A stretch of 7,076 nt of DNA, taken from assembly GCA_022822245.1 (NCBI GenBank), contig JAJECB010000333.1, forward strand, positions 1 to 7,076, in the 5' to 3' direction. A program made the position numbers and the translations under genes. Below, piece after piece: positions 1-6,203 of the stretch (the stretch's first letter is position 1; each line of letters starts with the position of its first letter). This DNA comes from Gammaproteobacteria bacterium. GTDB taxonomy: Bacteria; Pseudomonadota; Gammaproteobacteria; HK1. The notes beneath the pieces were generated by a model, which had not been told where the DNA came from, did not search any database, and saw nothing but the letters and a program-made list of their open reading frames with translations.

Positions 1-680
1 GCCCGCATCCGCTCCTCGAGCTCCGCGACCCGGGCTTTCGCCGCCCGGAGGGCCGCCGCCTGCTGCTCCACACGATCCTCGAGCTCCTCGGAGGACGGGA
101 GATCCTGTCCGGTCGCCGGGTCGTGCAGGCGCAATTGCCCGTCCGCCGCCCGAAGGTCGAGCCCGAGCACCTCGCTGCGGCTTGTGAGGCTCCCGTCCAG
201 CGAGGTAATCGACGGTAGCCGGACATAGTGGCCCGCGACGAGTCGCAGGCCCTGGAGCGGCGGTACGAGATAGTCTCCGGTCGGATCGAACAGCCAGTAC
301 TCGCGCACCCCGAGCGCTTCGTAGACGCGGCGCTTCGGACCCTGGTCCGCGCTCCGCGTGCTGTGAGACGTGATCTCCAGCACGAAGTCCGGCCCCTTGG
401 GCTCCTCCCAGACCTTGTACGAGCGCCGTCTGTGATCCGGCGCGCCCAGCACCACGAACACGTCGGGGGCCACCACCGACTTGGGGTTGCCCTCCTCGAA
501 GTAGACGAACATGTTCGCGGAGACGTAGACGTCGTGCCGATCGCGGAAGTGCCTCGCCAGCGCGTCGTTCGCGTACCACAGCGGGATACGCTGGAAGTCC
601 GTCTCGGCCACCGGCTGACCGTCCGAGTCCGGATAGTCAACCGATGGAGGCCGGGGCGGAGAGAAGGCGGGTCGGTCCAT
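1..680 (-). CDS. Uma2 family (DUF820) PD-(D/E)XK endonuclease-like protein, C-terminus cut by window edge
   Basis: Reading the minus strand from ATG at 680 gives 226 open codons to the left edge with no stop, so the gene continues outside. Motifs in order fit the Uma2/DUF820 restriction-endonuclease-like fold: APDVFVVLG (residues 71-79), GPDFVLEITSHSTRSAD (96-112) and KRRVYEALGVREYWLFDP (116-133). The likely catalytic set is D73, E102 and K116. From about residue 195 the chain becomes a charged heptad-like helix (EELEDRVEQQ, then ARVAELEERM), a coiled-coil tail seen in some members. The start is supported by GGAGGG at 687-692, six bases upstream. Uma2 proteins are often numerous orphan genes; a nuclease role is assumed from the fold, and no cellular function is established here. 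It is transcribed away from the other genes and has no visible link to them. Family assignment is strong; function is uncertain. Confidence 0.9.
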   Translation of the reverse strand, partial: MDRPAFSPPRPPSVDYPDSDGQPVAETDFQRIPLWYANDALARHFRDRHDVYVSANMFVYFEEGNPKSVVAPDVFVVLGAPDHRRRSYKVWEEPKGPDFVLEITSHSTRSADQGPKRRVYEALGVREYWLFDPTGDYLVPPLQGLRLVAGHYVRLPSITSLDGSLTSRSEVLGLDLRAADGQLRLHDPATGQDLPSSEELEDRVEQQAAALRAAKARVAELEERMR

Positions 681-693
681 CCTGAACCCTCCG

Positions 694-709
694 GGATGCG
701 GAAGCATCC
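694..709 (-). promoter_or_regulatory. Small hairpin just upstream of the Uma2 ribosome binding site
   Basis: GGATGC and GCATCC form a perfect 6-bp stem around a 4-base loop (700-703). It sits in the leader of the Uma2 gene, directly upstream of the GGAGGG site at 687-692. It could affect translation of the leader. Short stems arise easily by chance in GC-rich DNA, so regulation is only a possibility. Confidence 0.25.
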
Positions 710-1067
710 GTCATGGTAGTTGGGACCACTATGCTACTCCTCCGGAGCGGCCGTTTGGCCCGGAATGAGGGCTTGGCCCCCAATGGCGCACGGTGACCGG
801 TCTGCCGCTCAGGGAAAGCCGGGCGATGGCGAAGCGTCCGAGGGAAGCCGTGCTCGAAGGAAGGCATGTCTCCGGAGGTCGAAGGGCTGTGCCGGAGGGC
901 ATTTTCCGGTTCCGCGGCCGCTCCGAATACGGACAATCTCCTCGAGATTCGTCGGAATTCGCCGCGAAACGGGTGGCCGATTCGGAGCGTTCACCCGAGC
1001 GAATGGACGACGTGCGGGCTACGCGGCCGCGCGCGCCGTGCACCGCGCGCGGGTGCCGGGATAGACT

Positions 1068-1143
1068 TCGGAGCGGGATTCGAGATCCGGGTTCGGTACC
1101 GGAGCGGGACTGCATGGACATCGGAGCGAGATTGCGGGTTCGG
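1068..1143. repeat. Imperfect direct repeats with CGGAGCG core upstream of the CitE-like gene
   Basis: CGGAGCGGGATT (1069-1080), CGGAGCGGGACT (1100-1111) and CGGAGCGAGATT (1122-1133) are three near copies. The first and third are each followed by CGGGTTCGG (1088-1096 and 1135-1143), so a roughly 23-29 base unit seems duplicated with an indel. A palindrome CGGTACCG lies at 1094-1101, and another CGGAGCG core is at 984-990. The repeats lie 120-195 bases before the CitE-like start, so they could be operator sites or a decayed tandem repeat. Function is unknown. Confidence 0.45.
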
Positions 1144-1248
1144 ACGGCCTCCGGTCGTTCGCGGGAACGGGTTGCGGCGGCCTGCCGCCGGGGTTGTGGG
1201 ACGCCGCGGCCGGTCCGCGCGTGGGCGCAGGGCGTTCCCGCGAGCGGT

Positions 1249-1256
1249 GGAGGAGG
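1249..1256 (+). promoter_or_regulatory. Ribosome binding site fixing the GTG start of the CitE-like gene
   Basis: GGAGGAGG ends six bases before GTG at 1263. The in-frame ATG at 1194 would add 23 arginine-rich residues (MWDAAAGPRV onward) that do not resemble the family and has no comparable site, so GTG is preferred. Confidence 0.8.
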
Positions 1257-1262
1257 GCGGTC

Positions 1263-2174
1263 GTGAGCGGAAGCGGGAAGCGCGCGCGGTTCCATCGGTC
1301 CGGGCTCTTCGTGCCCGGGCACCTGCCCGACTGGGTGCCGAAGGCGGTGCGGTCCGGGGCGGACCTGCTCATCCTCGACCTCGAGGACTCCGTTCCGGTC
1401 ACCGAGAAGGCGCGCGCCCGCGGCCTCGTGCGCGAGTCGCTCGAGGCGCTCGCGGCCGAGGGCCGGGACCGGTCGGTGCGCATCAACGCCCTGGAGACGA
1501 GGCTCGCGTTCGACGACCTCGAAGCGATCGTGTGCCCCGCTCTCCAGGCGGTGCGGCTGCCCAAGGTCGAGTCCGCCGACGATCTGCGCGAGCTCGACGC
1601 GCTCCTCACCCACCTCGAGCTGCGGGCGGGCATGGAGCCCGGCACGGTGGCGACGCCGCTCGACCTCGAGACCGCGGGCGCGATGCGCAATGCGTACGAC
1701 ATCCTCCGCGCGAGTCCGCGGGCGACGAGCATGATGCTCGGCTGCGGCCCCGGGGGCGATGCGGCGCGCGCGGTCGGCTACCAGTGGATGAAGGACGGAA
1801 CGGAGACCCATTACCTTCGTTCACGCGCGGTGCTCGACGCGCGCGCGGCGGGGATCGAGTATCCGCTGGTGACCTCCTGGTGGGACATCCCGGATCTCGA
1901 CGGCCTTCGCGCCGACGCGGCCCTCAACCGGCGCTTCGGATTCCGGGGGATGGTGGTGATGCACCCCTCCCACGTCCCCATCGTGAACGACGCGTTCACC
2001 CCGGATGAGGCCGAGCTCGCGCACGCTCGAGGTCTCATCGCGGCGATGGAGGCGGCCGAGCGGGAGGGGAACGCCGCCGTCACCTACGAGGGCCACATGG
2101 TGGACTACGCCATGGTCACCACCGCCCGGGAGCTGCTGGACCTCGCCGCCTCCATCGAGACCCGCAGCAGGTAG
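1263..2174 (+). CDS. HpcH/HpaI aldolase/citrate lyase family protein (CitE-like CoA-ester lyase)
   Basis: This 303-residue protein belongs to the CitE-like branch of the HpcH/HpaI TIM-barrel family: Mg2+-dependent cytoplasmic enzymes that make or break C-C bonds of acyl-CoA esters such as malyl-CoA, citramalyl-CoA or citryl-CoA, or of related oxo acids. Visible family blocks are SGLFVPG (13-19), LLILDLEDSV (35-44), VRINALET (72-79, with the conserved Arg), VRLPKVES (97-104), PLDLETAGAM (132-141, E136 a likely metal ligand) and VVMHPSHV (231-238). Length is normal for stand-alone members. Where many members read GxEDL before the second acidic ligand, this one has CGPGGD (161-166), with D166 the likely ligand, so it may form a distinct subfamily. 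No citrate lyase alpha or gamma subunit is nearby, so true CitE is unlikely. The exact substrate cannot be told. The selenoprotein gene follows 180 bases downstream on the same strand. Confidence 0.88.
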   Translation: MSGSGKRARFHRSGLFVPGHLPDWVPKAVRSGADLLILDLEDSVPVTEKARARGLVRESLEALAAEGRDRSVRINALETRLAFDDLEAIVCPALQAVRLPKVESADDLRELDALLTHLELRAGMEPGTVATPLDLETAGAMRNAYDILRASPRATSMMLGCGPGGDAARAVGYQWMKDGTETHYLRSRAVLDARAAGIEYPLVTSWWDIPDLDGLRADAALNRRFGFRGMVVMHPSHVPIVNDAFTPDEAELAHARGLIAAMEAAEREGNAAVTYEGHMVDYAMVTTARELLDLAASIETRSR

Positions 2175-2274
2175 TGCGCAGGCTGAATCGGCGCGGCGCA
2201 AACCGACGCACGGCGACACCGCGCTCGGGGCCCGATGTCGGATCGCGCCTGCGGCCAGCCCGACCCGCGGCTCT

Positions 2275-2295
2275 TGCCGCATCGTCGATGCGGCA
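2275..2295. promoter_or_regulatory. Perfect 10-bp inverted repeat between the CitE-like and selenoprotein genes
   Basis: TGCCGCATCG and CGATGCGGCA are exact reverse complements around a single central T. The element lies 100 bases after the CitE-like stop and 59 bases before the selenoprotein ATG. As RNA it folds into a 9-bp stem with a 3-base loop, but no U-tract follows, so an intrinsic terminator is doubtful. As DNA it is a good candidate operator for a dimeric regulator; it could also be an attenuator or mRNA-end hairpin. It is the strongest palindrome noticed in the window. Confidence 0.5.
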
Positions 2296-2339
2296 CGCAG
2301 GGGTGAACACGCCCCGGGACGGCGGCGAGGGAGAGAACG

Positions 2340-2345
2340 AAGGAG
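2340..2345 (+). promoter_or_regulatory. Ribosome binding site of the selenoprotein gene
   Basis: AAGGAG lies nine bases before ATG at 2355. This is a strong, well-placed site on the upstream half. The downstream half (after the TGA) starts only at internal GTG/ATG codons within conserved sequence, which supports one long gene rather than two. Confidence 0.75.
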
Positions 2346-2354
2346 ATTCCTGAA

Positions 2355-4025
2355 ATGGCCCAAGAGCTCATGAACCCGTGTGCGGTGTTCGAGGAACACC
2401 CCTCGCCCCTCTCGCCCCGCCTCCCCGCCCTCGGTCCGGAGACGACGGTGGGGCTCTTCGCGAACGACAAGAAGAACGCGGACGTGCTCCTCCAGAACGT
2501 CGAATCGCTCCTCCGCGAGCGCCACGGGGTGACGAGCTTCCGCTGGTTCCGCAAGGAGGCGTCTTCGCCCGCCCGGTTCACCGAGGAGTTCATCGCGGAG
2601 TGCGACGTGGTCGCGGCCGCGATTGCGGACTGAGGCTCGTGCACGTCGTGGTGTATCCATGACAGCATCGAGCTCGAGCGGCGCGGCACCCCGGTCGTCG
2701 CCATCTGCACCGACGAGTTCTTCGCCCTTGCGAAGGCGGAGGCCTCCGGCTGGAACCTGCCGGGCCTGCCCACCGTGGTGGTCCCCCATCCCCTCGCCCG
2801 GCGAAGCCCCGGCGAGGTGGCGGAGTTCGCGTCCGGGGTCATCGACGAGATCGTCGACGGGATGACCGGCGACGCGGTGCGCCTCGAGGAGCAGTACCGC
2901 GCCAAGCGGGTGGAGTCGAAGAACCGGCTCCGGTACCGCTCCCTCTTCGAGAGCGACTACAACGCCCCCGACGCCCCGGAGACGGTTCGCGCCCCCGAGT
3001 CGTTCGACGCGGTGAACCGGATCTTTCACCAGCGGGGCTGGACGGACGGGCTCCCCATCGTGCCCCCGACCCGCGAGCGCTTCGAGGCCATGCTCGGCGG
3101 CTGGGACCCGGCGGCGGAGATTGGCGTGGTCGAGCCCCGCCTCGGCCGGGGCACCGCGGCCAAGCTCGCGGTCAACGCGGTGATGGCGGGGTGCGAGCCC
3201 GCCCACTTCGAGGTGGTGGTGGCCGCAACCCGGGCAATGTGCGATCCGCGCTTCAACCTGAAGGCCGTCCAGTCCACCACCCACCCCTGCACGGTGCTCG
3301 CGATGGTGAACGGCCCGCTCGCGGACACCCTCGAGATCAACGGCGCCTACAACGCGATGGGCCAGGGCCAGCGGGCCAACGCGGCCATCGGGCGGGCGAT
3401 CCGGTTCATCCTCCTCAACGTCGGCGGAGCGGCGCCGGGCGTGCTCGACCGGGCGACGATGGGCTCGCCCGCGAAGTACTCCTTCTGCTTCGCGGAGAAC
3501 GTCGCCGCGAGCCCCTGGGAGCCGTGGCACGTCGAGAACGGGTTCGCGCCGGATGCAAGCACGGTGACCGTCTGCGGAGTGGAAGGCCCCCACAACGTCA
3601 ACGACCACTACGGGCGCACGGGGGAGGAGATCCTGCTGAGCGTCGCGGGGACCCTCGCCTCGACGGGGGCGAACAACTTCTACCTCGAGGGCGAGCCGGT
3701 GGTGGTGCTCGGCCCCGAGCACGCCGAGGTGGTGGCCGCGGCGGGCTTCTCGAAGGCGGACATCAAGCGGTTCCTGAGCGAGCATGCCATCGTGCCGCGC
3801 CCCGTCGTTTCGGAGGCGATGATCGACGTCCTCGAGGAGAGGATCCCGGACCACCTCATCGGCCCCCGGGGCCGGGACGGGGTGCGCTTCTGCACCCGGC
3901 CGGAGGACCTCATCGTGGTGGTCGCGGGCGGGGCTGGCCGGCACTCCGCGATCCTCCCCACCTTCGGCCATGCGACCCGGCACGTCATCGCCGCGATCCG
4001 CGGCCCCGGCGGAACGCCCCGGTGA
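2355..4025 (+). CDS. UGSC family selenoprotein with in-frame TGA (Sec) and a large C-terminal domain
   Basis: Translation from ATG 2355 reaches TGA at codon 93 (2631-2633) and continues in the same frame to the stop at 4023-4025, giving 556 residues with TGA read as selenocysteine (U). The context is AIAD-U-GSCTSWCIHDSIE, the signature of the UGSC selenoprotein family known from marine metagenomes. The N-terminal domain (about 28-165) alternates strands and helices (TVGLFANDKKNADVLL; TPVVAICTDEF, 112-122; LPTVVVPHPLA, 138-148). U93 and C96 form a UxxC redox pair, and C100 is nearby. A charged linker (about 166-213) leads to a C-terminal domain of about 335 residues with WTDGLPIVPPT (229-239), AVNAVMAGCEP (272-282), GQGQRANAAIGRAIR (336-350), SPWEPWHVENGF (386-397) and VVVAGGAGRHSA (521-532). 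I recognise this as a conserved uncharacterised domain with no assigned reaction. No signal peptide or membrane segment is visible. A thiol/selenol redox role is likely; the substrate is unknown. Confidence 0.85.
2631..2633 (+). other. In-frame TGA selenocysteine codon (codon 93)
   Basis: The TGA stands where UGSC-family proteins carry Sec or Cys. The frame is uninterrupted for 92 codons before and 463 sense codons after, and the protein blocks on both sides belong to one domain. A base or frameshift error is less likely because TGA is a single-base change from a Cys codon at exactly the redox position and a SECIS-like hairpin follows at once. Confidence 0.87.
2634..2674 (+). promoter_or_regulatory. 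Putative bacterial SECIS element directly after the Sec codon
   Basis: The apical stem pairs GTCGTGG (2645-2651) with CCATGAC (2657-2663): seven base pairs including one G-U, closing a 5-base loop UGUAU with G at loop position 2. The lower part pairs GGCTCG (2634-2639) with CGAGCT (2669-2674) and TGC (2640-2642) with GCA (2665-2667). This leaves U2668 bulged and a small internal loop (A2643, C2644, A2664). The apical loop begins 18 bases after the TGA, within the spacing known for bacterial SECIS elements, which bind SelB within the coding sequence. The fold was done by eye. Confidence 0.75.
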
Positions 4026-4047
4026 GACCCGGCATGGGCGCCGCCAC

Positions 4048-4064
4048 GGGCCGTGCCGCGGCCC
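4048..4064 (+). terminator. Weak candidate hairpin after the selenoprotein gene
   Basis: GGGCCG and CGGCCC form a 6-bp all-GC stem with loop TGCCG, starting 23 bases after the stop codon. A C-rich run follows instead of a T-tract, so classical intrinsic termination is not supported. It may be chance in GC-rich sequence or an mRNA-end structure. The rest of the 4026-4311 gap shows no gene, RNA or clear promoter. Confidence 0.2.
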
Positions 4065-4297
4065 CCGACCCCCCGCCCGAGGTGTCCCGCGGCGTGGCCG
4101 GCTCGAGGCAGGTTCCTTCTGGAGCGGATTGCACGATCCGTGGGAGAAGGGGCCTTTCCAAAGAGCCGGCGGGCCATTGCCCGCGCCGGTCGCGAATTGA
4201 TGGGCCATGGCCTTCCGGATGCGGGTTTGCTCGGCCGAACCGCGGGGCGTGAGAGAATCGCGACCCGGCGGTCCCGCCTCCCATTGTTCGAATCCCC

Positions 4298-4303
4298 GGA
4301 GGA
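4298..4303 (+). promoter_or_regulatory. Ribosome binding site fixing the GTG start of the isomerase-like gene
   Basis: GGAGGA ends eight bases before GTG at 4312. The upstream in-frame ATG at 4207 would add 35 residues rich in Arg, Ser and Pro that precede the first beta strand of the fold and look non-coding. Confidence 0.75.
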
Positions 4304-4311
4304 AAGAAAGA

Positions 4312-4911
4312 GTGAAGGCCGAGTTCCTGTTCGATTTCGGAAGCCCCAACGCCTATATCGCGCATACCCAGATCCCGGGCATCGAGTCCCGTACCGGCGT
4401 CACCGTCGAGTACGTGCCGGTGCTCCTCGGAGGCGTGTTCAAGCTGATCGGGAACGTCTCGCCCGTCGAGTCGTTCCAGTCGGTGCCGGCCAAGCTCGAG
4501 TACTTCAGCCAGGACATCCGGGACTGGGTCGAGTACCTCGGCATCCCCTACCGCCGCAATCCGCACTTTCCGGTGATGACCCTCGGCGTCATGCGGGGGG
4601 CGGTGGCCATGCTGGGCACCGATCGCTTCGCGGACTACGTCAACACCGTCTTTCGGGCGATGTGGGTGGACGAGAAGAAGATGGACGACGTGGCGGTCAT
4701 CGGGGAAGTGCTGGCCGCGGCGGGATTCGACGCACAGGCGATCTTCGCCCGAACCCAGGAGCCGGAGACCAAGCAGAAGCTCATCGACCTGACCCAGGGG
4801 GCGGTGGACCGCGGCGTCTTCGGCTCGCCGGCCTTCTTCGCCGGGGACCGGCAGTTCTTCGGCAAGGACCGCATGCACCTCTTCGAGGCCGCGATCGAGC
4901 GCGGCAAGTAG
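4312..4911 (+). CDS. 2-hydroxychromene-2-carboxylate isomerase-like protein (DsbA/GST-kappa family)
   Basis: This 199-residue protein has the length and layout of NahD-like HCCA isomerases, thioredoxin-fold proteins with a helical insertion. Known members use glutathione to isomerise 2-hydroxychromene-2-carboxylate during naphthalene breakdown; many relatives have other, unknown substrates. The first strand ends in FLFDFGSPNAY (5-15), where S11 replaces the DsbA CxxC and is the expected glutathione-activating serine. LLGGVFKLIGN, FPVMTLGVMRGAVAM and the C-terminal GVFGSPAFFAGD block (168-179, with cis-Pro P173) are family hallmarks, as is FFGKDRMHLFEAAI near the end. There is no signal peptide, so it is probably cytoplasmic. 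It follows the selenoprotein gene by 286 bases and faces the oxidoreductase gene with a 19-base gap. No ring-hydroxylating dioxygenase or other naphthalene genes are visible, so the literal naphthalene role is unsupported. Confidence 0.87.
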   Translation: MKAEFLFDFGSPNAYIAHTQIPGIESRTGVTVEYVPVLLGGVFKLIGNVSPVESFQSVPAKLEYFSQDIRDWVEYLGIPYRRNPHFPVMTLGVMRGAVAMLGTDRFADYVNTVFRAMWVDEKKMDDVAVIGEVLAAAGFDAQAIFARTQEPETKQKLIDLTQGAVDRGVFGSPAFFAGDRQFFGKDRMHLFEAAIERGK

Positions 4912-4913
4912 CC

Positions 4914-4928
4914 GCCCGCCGGTCGGGC
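4914..4928. terminator. Candidate hairpin in the 19-base gap between convergent genes
   Basis: GCCCG and CGGGC form a 5-bp stem with loop CCGGT, filling most of the space between the stop at 4911 (plus) and the stop at 4931 (minus). Its position suits a shared bidirectional transcript end, but the stem is short and lacks T-tracts. Confidence 0.25.
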
Positions 4929-4930
4929 CG

Positions 4931-6091
4931 TCAAACGGAGGAGACGTCCACCCAGCGCCGCTCCCTCGCGGAGACGAGGGCCGCGTCCACGGTTCGCTGC
5001 ACCTCAAACCCTTCGGCGAAGTCGGGGTGGGCCAGGCGGCCGCCGGCGAACGCGTCGAGGAGCTCCGCCACCTCGATGACCTTGAGCTCGTTGTACCCGA
5101 GCTGGTGGCCGGGCGCGGGGCAGAGGTTTCCGTAGGGCGGGTGGTCCGGGCCTGCCTCGATGCGGGTGAACCCGCGGCGGCCCCGGGCGCCATCGGCCGG
5201 ATAGAGAAGAAGCTCGTTCATCCGCTCCTGGGTGAACGCGATCGAACCCCGCGTCCCCGCCACCTCGAAGGCGAGCTGCATCTTGCGGCCCGCCGCCGCC
5301 CAGTTGGCCTCGATGGTGCCGGTGATCCCGGACTCGAACTCGGCGAGAAAGACGGCCCGGTCGTCCACCTCGACCGACCGCATCGCGCGCGGGTCCCCGG
5401 CGTCCGGCCGCGAGGGGTGGATCGTGGCCGTCGCGCCGTTGACCGACACGATCGGGCCAAGGAGGTAGCGCGCCACCGAAACGACGTGACTTCCAAGGTC
5501 GAAGAGCGCGCCGCCGCCGGCCGGGTCGGTGCGGAAGGAGTGGGGGGACGCCGGGTCCGCCATGTAGTCCTCGGCGTGAATGCCCCGAAACGAGGCCGCC
5601 TCCCCGATCTCGCCGCTCGCGACGATCTCGCGGGCGAGCTTCAGCATCGGGTTCTTGAGGTAGGCGAACCCCACCAGCGTGCATGCCCCGGCCGCGGCCG
5701 CCGCGTCGCGCATCGCGCGTGCCGAGGGGGTATCGACCGACAGGGGCTTCTCGCAGTACACGGCCTTGCCCGCCTCGAAGGCCGCGAAGGCCATTTCGGC
5801 ATGGAGCGCATTCGGCGCGGTGATCGCGACGATGTCGACCTCCGGGTCGCCGGCGAGCTGCCGCCAGTCTCCCGTCGATCGCGGGAACCCGAGCGCGTCG
5901 GCGGAGCGGCGCGCCGCCGCTTCATCGATGTCCGCGAGGAGGTGGAGCTCGGGCTCGACGGGAAGGTCGAACAGCCCGGCCACGGAGCGGAACGCGTTCG
6001 CGTGGCACTTCCCCATGAACCCGGCGCCGATGAGTCCGATGCGCGCCACCGGCTTCGCCCTTTTCTCGGCCATCGTGTGGTCCCTCTTCAT
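4931..6091 (-). CDS. Gfo/Idh/MocA family NAD(P)-dependent oxidoreductase
   Basis: This 386-residue cytoplasmic dehydrogenase belongs to the glucose-fructose oxidoreductase/inositol dehydrogenase/MocA family, which oxidises or reduces hydroxyls of sugars, inositols and related compounds. The N-terminal Rossmann fold shows RIGLIGAGFMG (17-27, GxGxxG) and DIVAITAPNALHAEM (86-100), then the family CEKPLS motif (113-118, K115 the conserved Lys). The C-terminal substrate domain has GGGALFDLGSHVVSVARYLLG (192-212), where D198 and H202 fit the catalytic DxxxH pattern. The length is typical. Two in-frame ATGs at 6091 and 6073 each have a GAGG-type site about 8 bases upstream. I list the longer, but MAEKRAKPVARIG from 6073 (380 residues) is equally plausible. 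The open frame extends further upstream to 6568 without family-like sequence, so those residues are excluded. It converges on the isomerase gene and diverges from the aminotransferase gene. The substrate is unknown. Confidence 0.92.
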   Translation of the reverse strand: MKRDHTMAEKRAKPVARIGLIGAGFMGKCHANAFRSVAGLFDLPVEPELHLLADIDEAAARRSADALGFPRSTGDWRQLAGDPEVDIVAITAPNALHAEMAFAAFEAGKAVYCEKPLSVDTPSARAMRDAAAAAGACTLVGFAYLKNPMLKLAREIVASGEIGEAASFRGIHAEDYMADPASPHSFRTDPAGGGALFDLGSHVVSVARYLLGPIVSVNGATATIHPSRPDAGDPRAMRSVEVDDRAVFLAEFESGITGTIEANWAAAGRKMQLAFEVAGTRGSIAFTQERMNELLLYPADGARGRRGFTRIEAGPDHPPYGNLCPAPGHQLGYNELKVIEVAELLDAFAGGRLAHPDFAEGFEVQRTVDAALVSARERRWVDVSSV

Positions 6092-6104
6092 GGTGTGGTT
6101 CCTC
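6069..6104 (-). repeat. Tandem duplication of ribosome binding site plus start codon of the oxidoreductase gene
   Basis: On the minus strand GAGGAACCACACCATGAA (6104-6087) is followed immediately by GAGGGACCACACGATGGC (6086-6069), matching at 14 of 18 positions. Each copy carries a GAGG site and an ATG in the same frame, so the gene has two start modules 18 bases apart. It fixes the ambiguity between 6091 and 6073 as a real feature of the DNA. Confidence 0.75.
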
Positions 6105-6203
6105 GCCGCGCCGTGCCGCGCCGCCTCGGATACGCACTCGGTGCCCGGCGAACGGATCGGCCGGGGGGTCGGGACTTTCCCTGCGGTGCCGGTCGCCGGC
6201 CGG

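Larger units (their letters stand above)
681..1262. other. Gene-poor intergenic region between divergent Uma2 and CitE-like genes
   Basis: About 580 bases lie between the divergent starts at 680 (minus) and 1263 (plus). Open frames cross it on both strands, but their translations are arginine- and serine-rich, show no recognisable domain and overlap one another, which is typical of chance frames in GC-rich DNA. The region must hold the promoters of both flanking genes, yet I see no convincing -35/-10 pair. Its main structure is the set of imperfect direct repeats at 1068-1143. A degraded gene cannot be excluded, but I recognise no remnant. Confidence 0.6.

Noticed and set aside
228..719. 163-codon plus-strand open frame opposite the Uma2 gene
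   Set aside because: It is antisense to a well-supported Uma2 coding frame and has no recognisable domain.
866..2008. 380-codon plus-strand open frame overlapping the CitE-like gene
   Set aside because: Arginine-rich low-complexity translation in the wrong frame of a clear family gene.
2631..2633. TGA as a nonsense mutation or assembly error making a pseudogene
   Set aside because: The TGA occupies exactly the Sec/Cys position of the UGSC motif, the frame is intact on both sides, and a SECIS-like hairpin follows.
4221..4260. Promoter for the isomerase-like gene (TTGCTC with a weak downstream hexamer)
   Set aside because: No -10 hexamer with adequate match occurs at an acceptable spacing.
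4284..4300. tRNA T-arm-like sequence GTTCGAATCC
   Set aside because: The flanking five-base arms do not pair and no acceptor, anticodon or D arm can be built around it.
4207..4311. Longer isomerase-like protein starting at ATG 4207
   Set aside because: The extra 35 residues do not resemble the fold, and the GTG at 4312 has a well-placed GGAGGA.
1821..4349. 842-codon open frame on the minus strand opposite the selenoprotein gene
   Set aside because: The translation is rich in Arg, Gly, His and Pro without domains; it mirrors the third-position GC bias of the real plus-strand genes.
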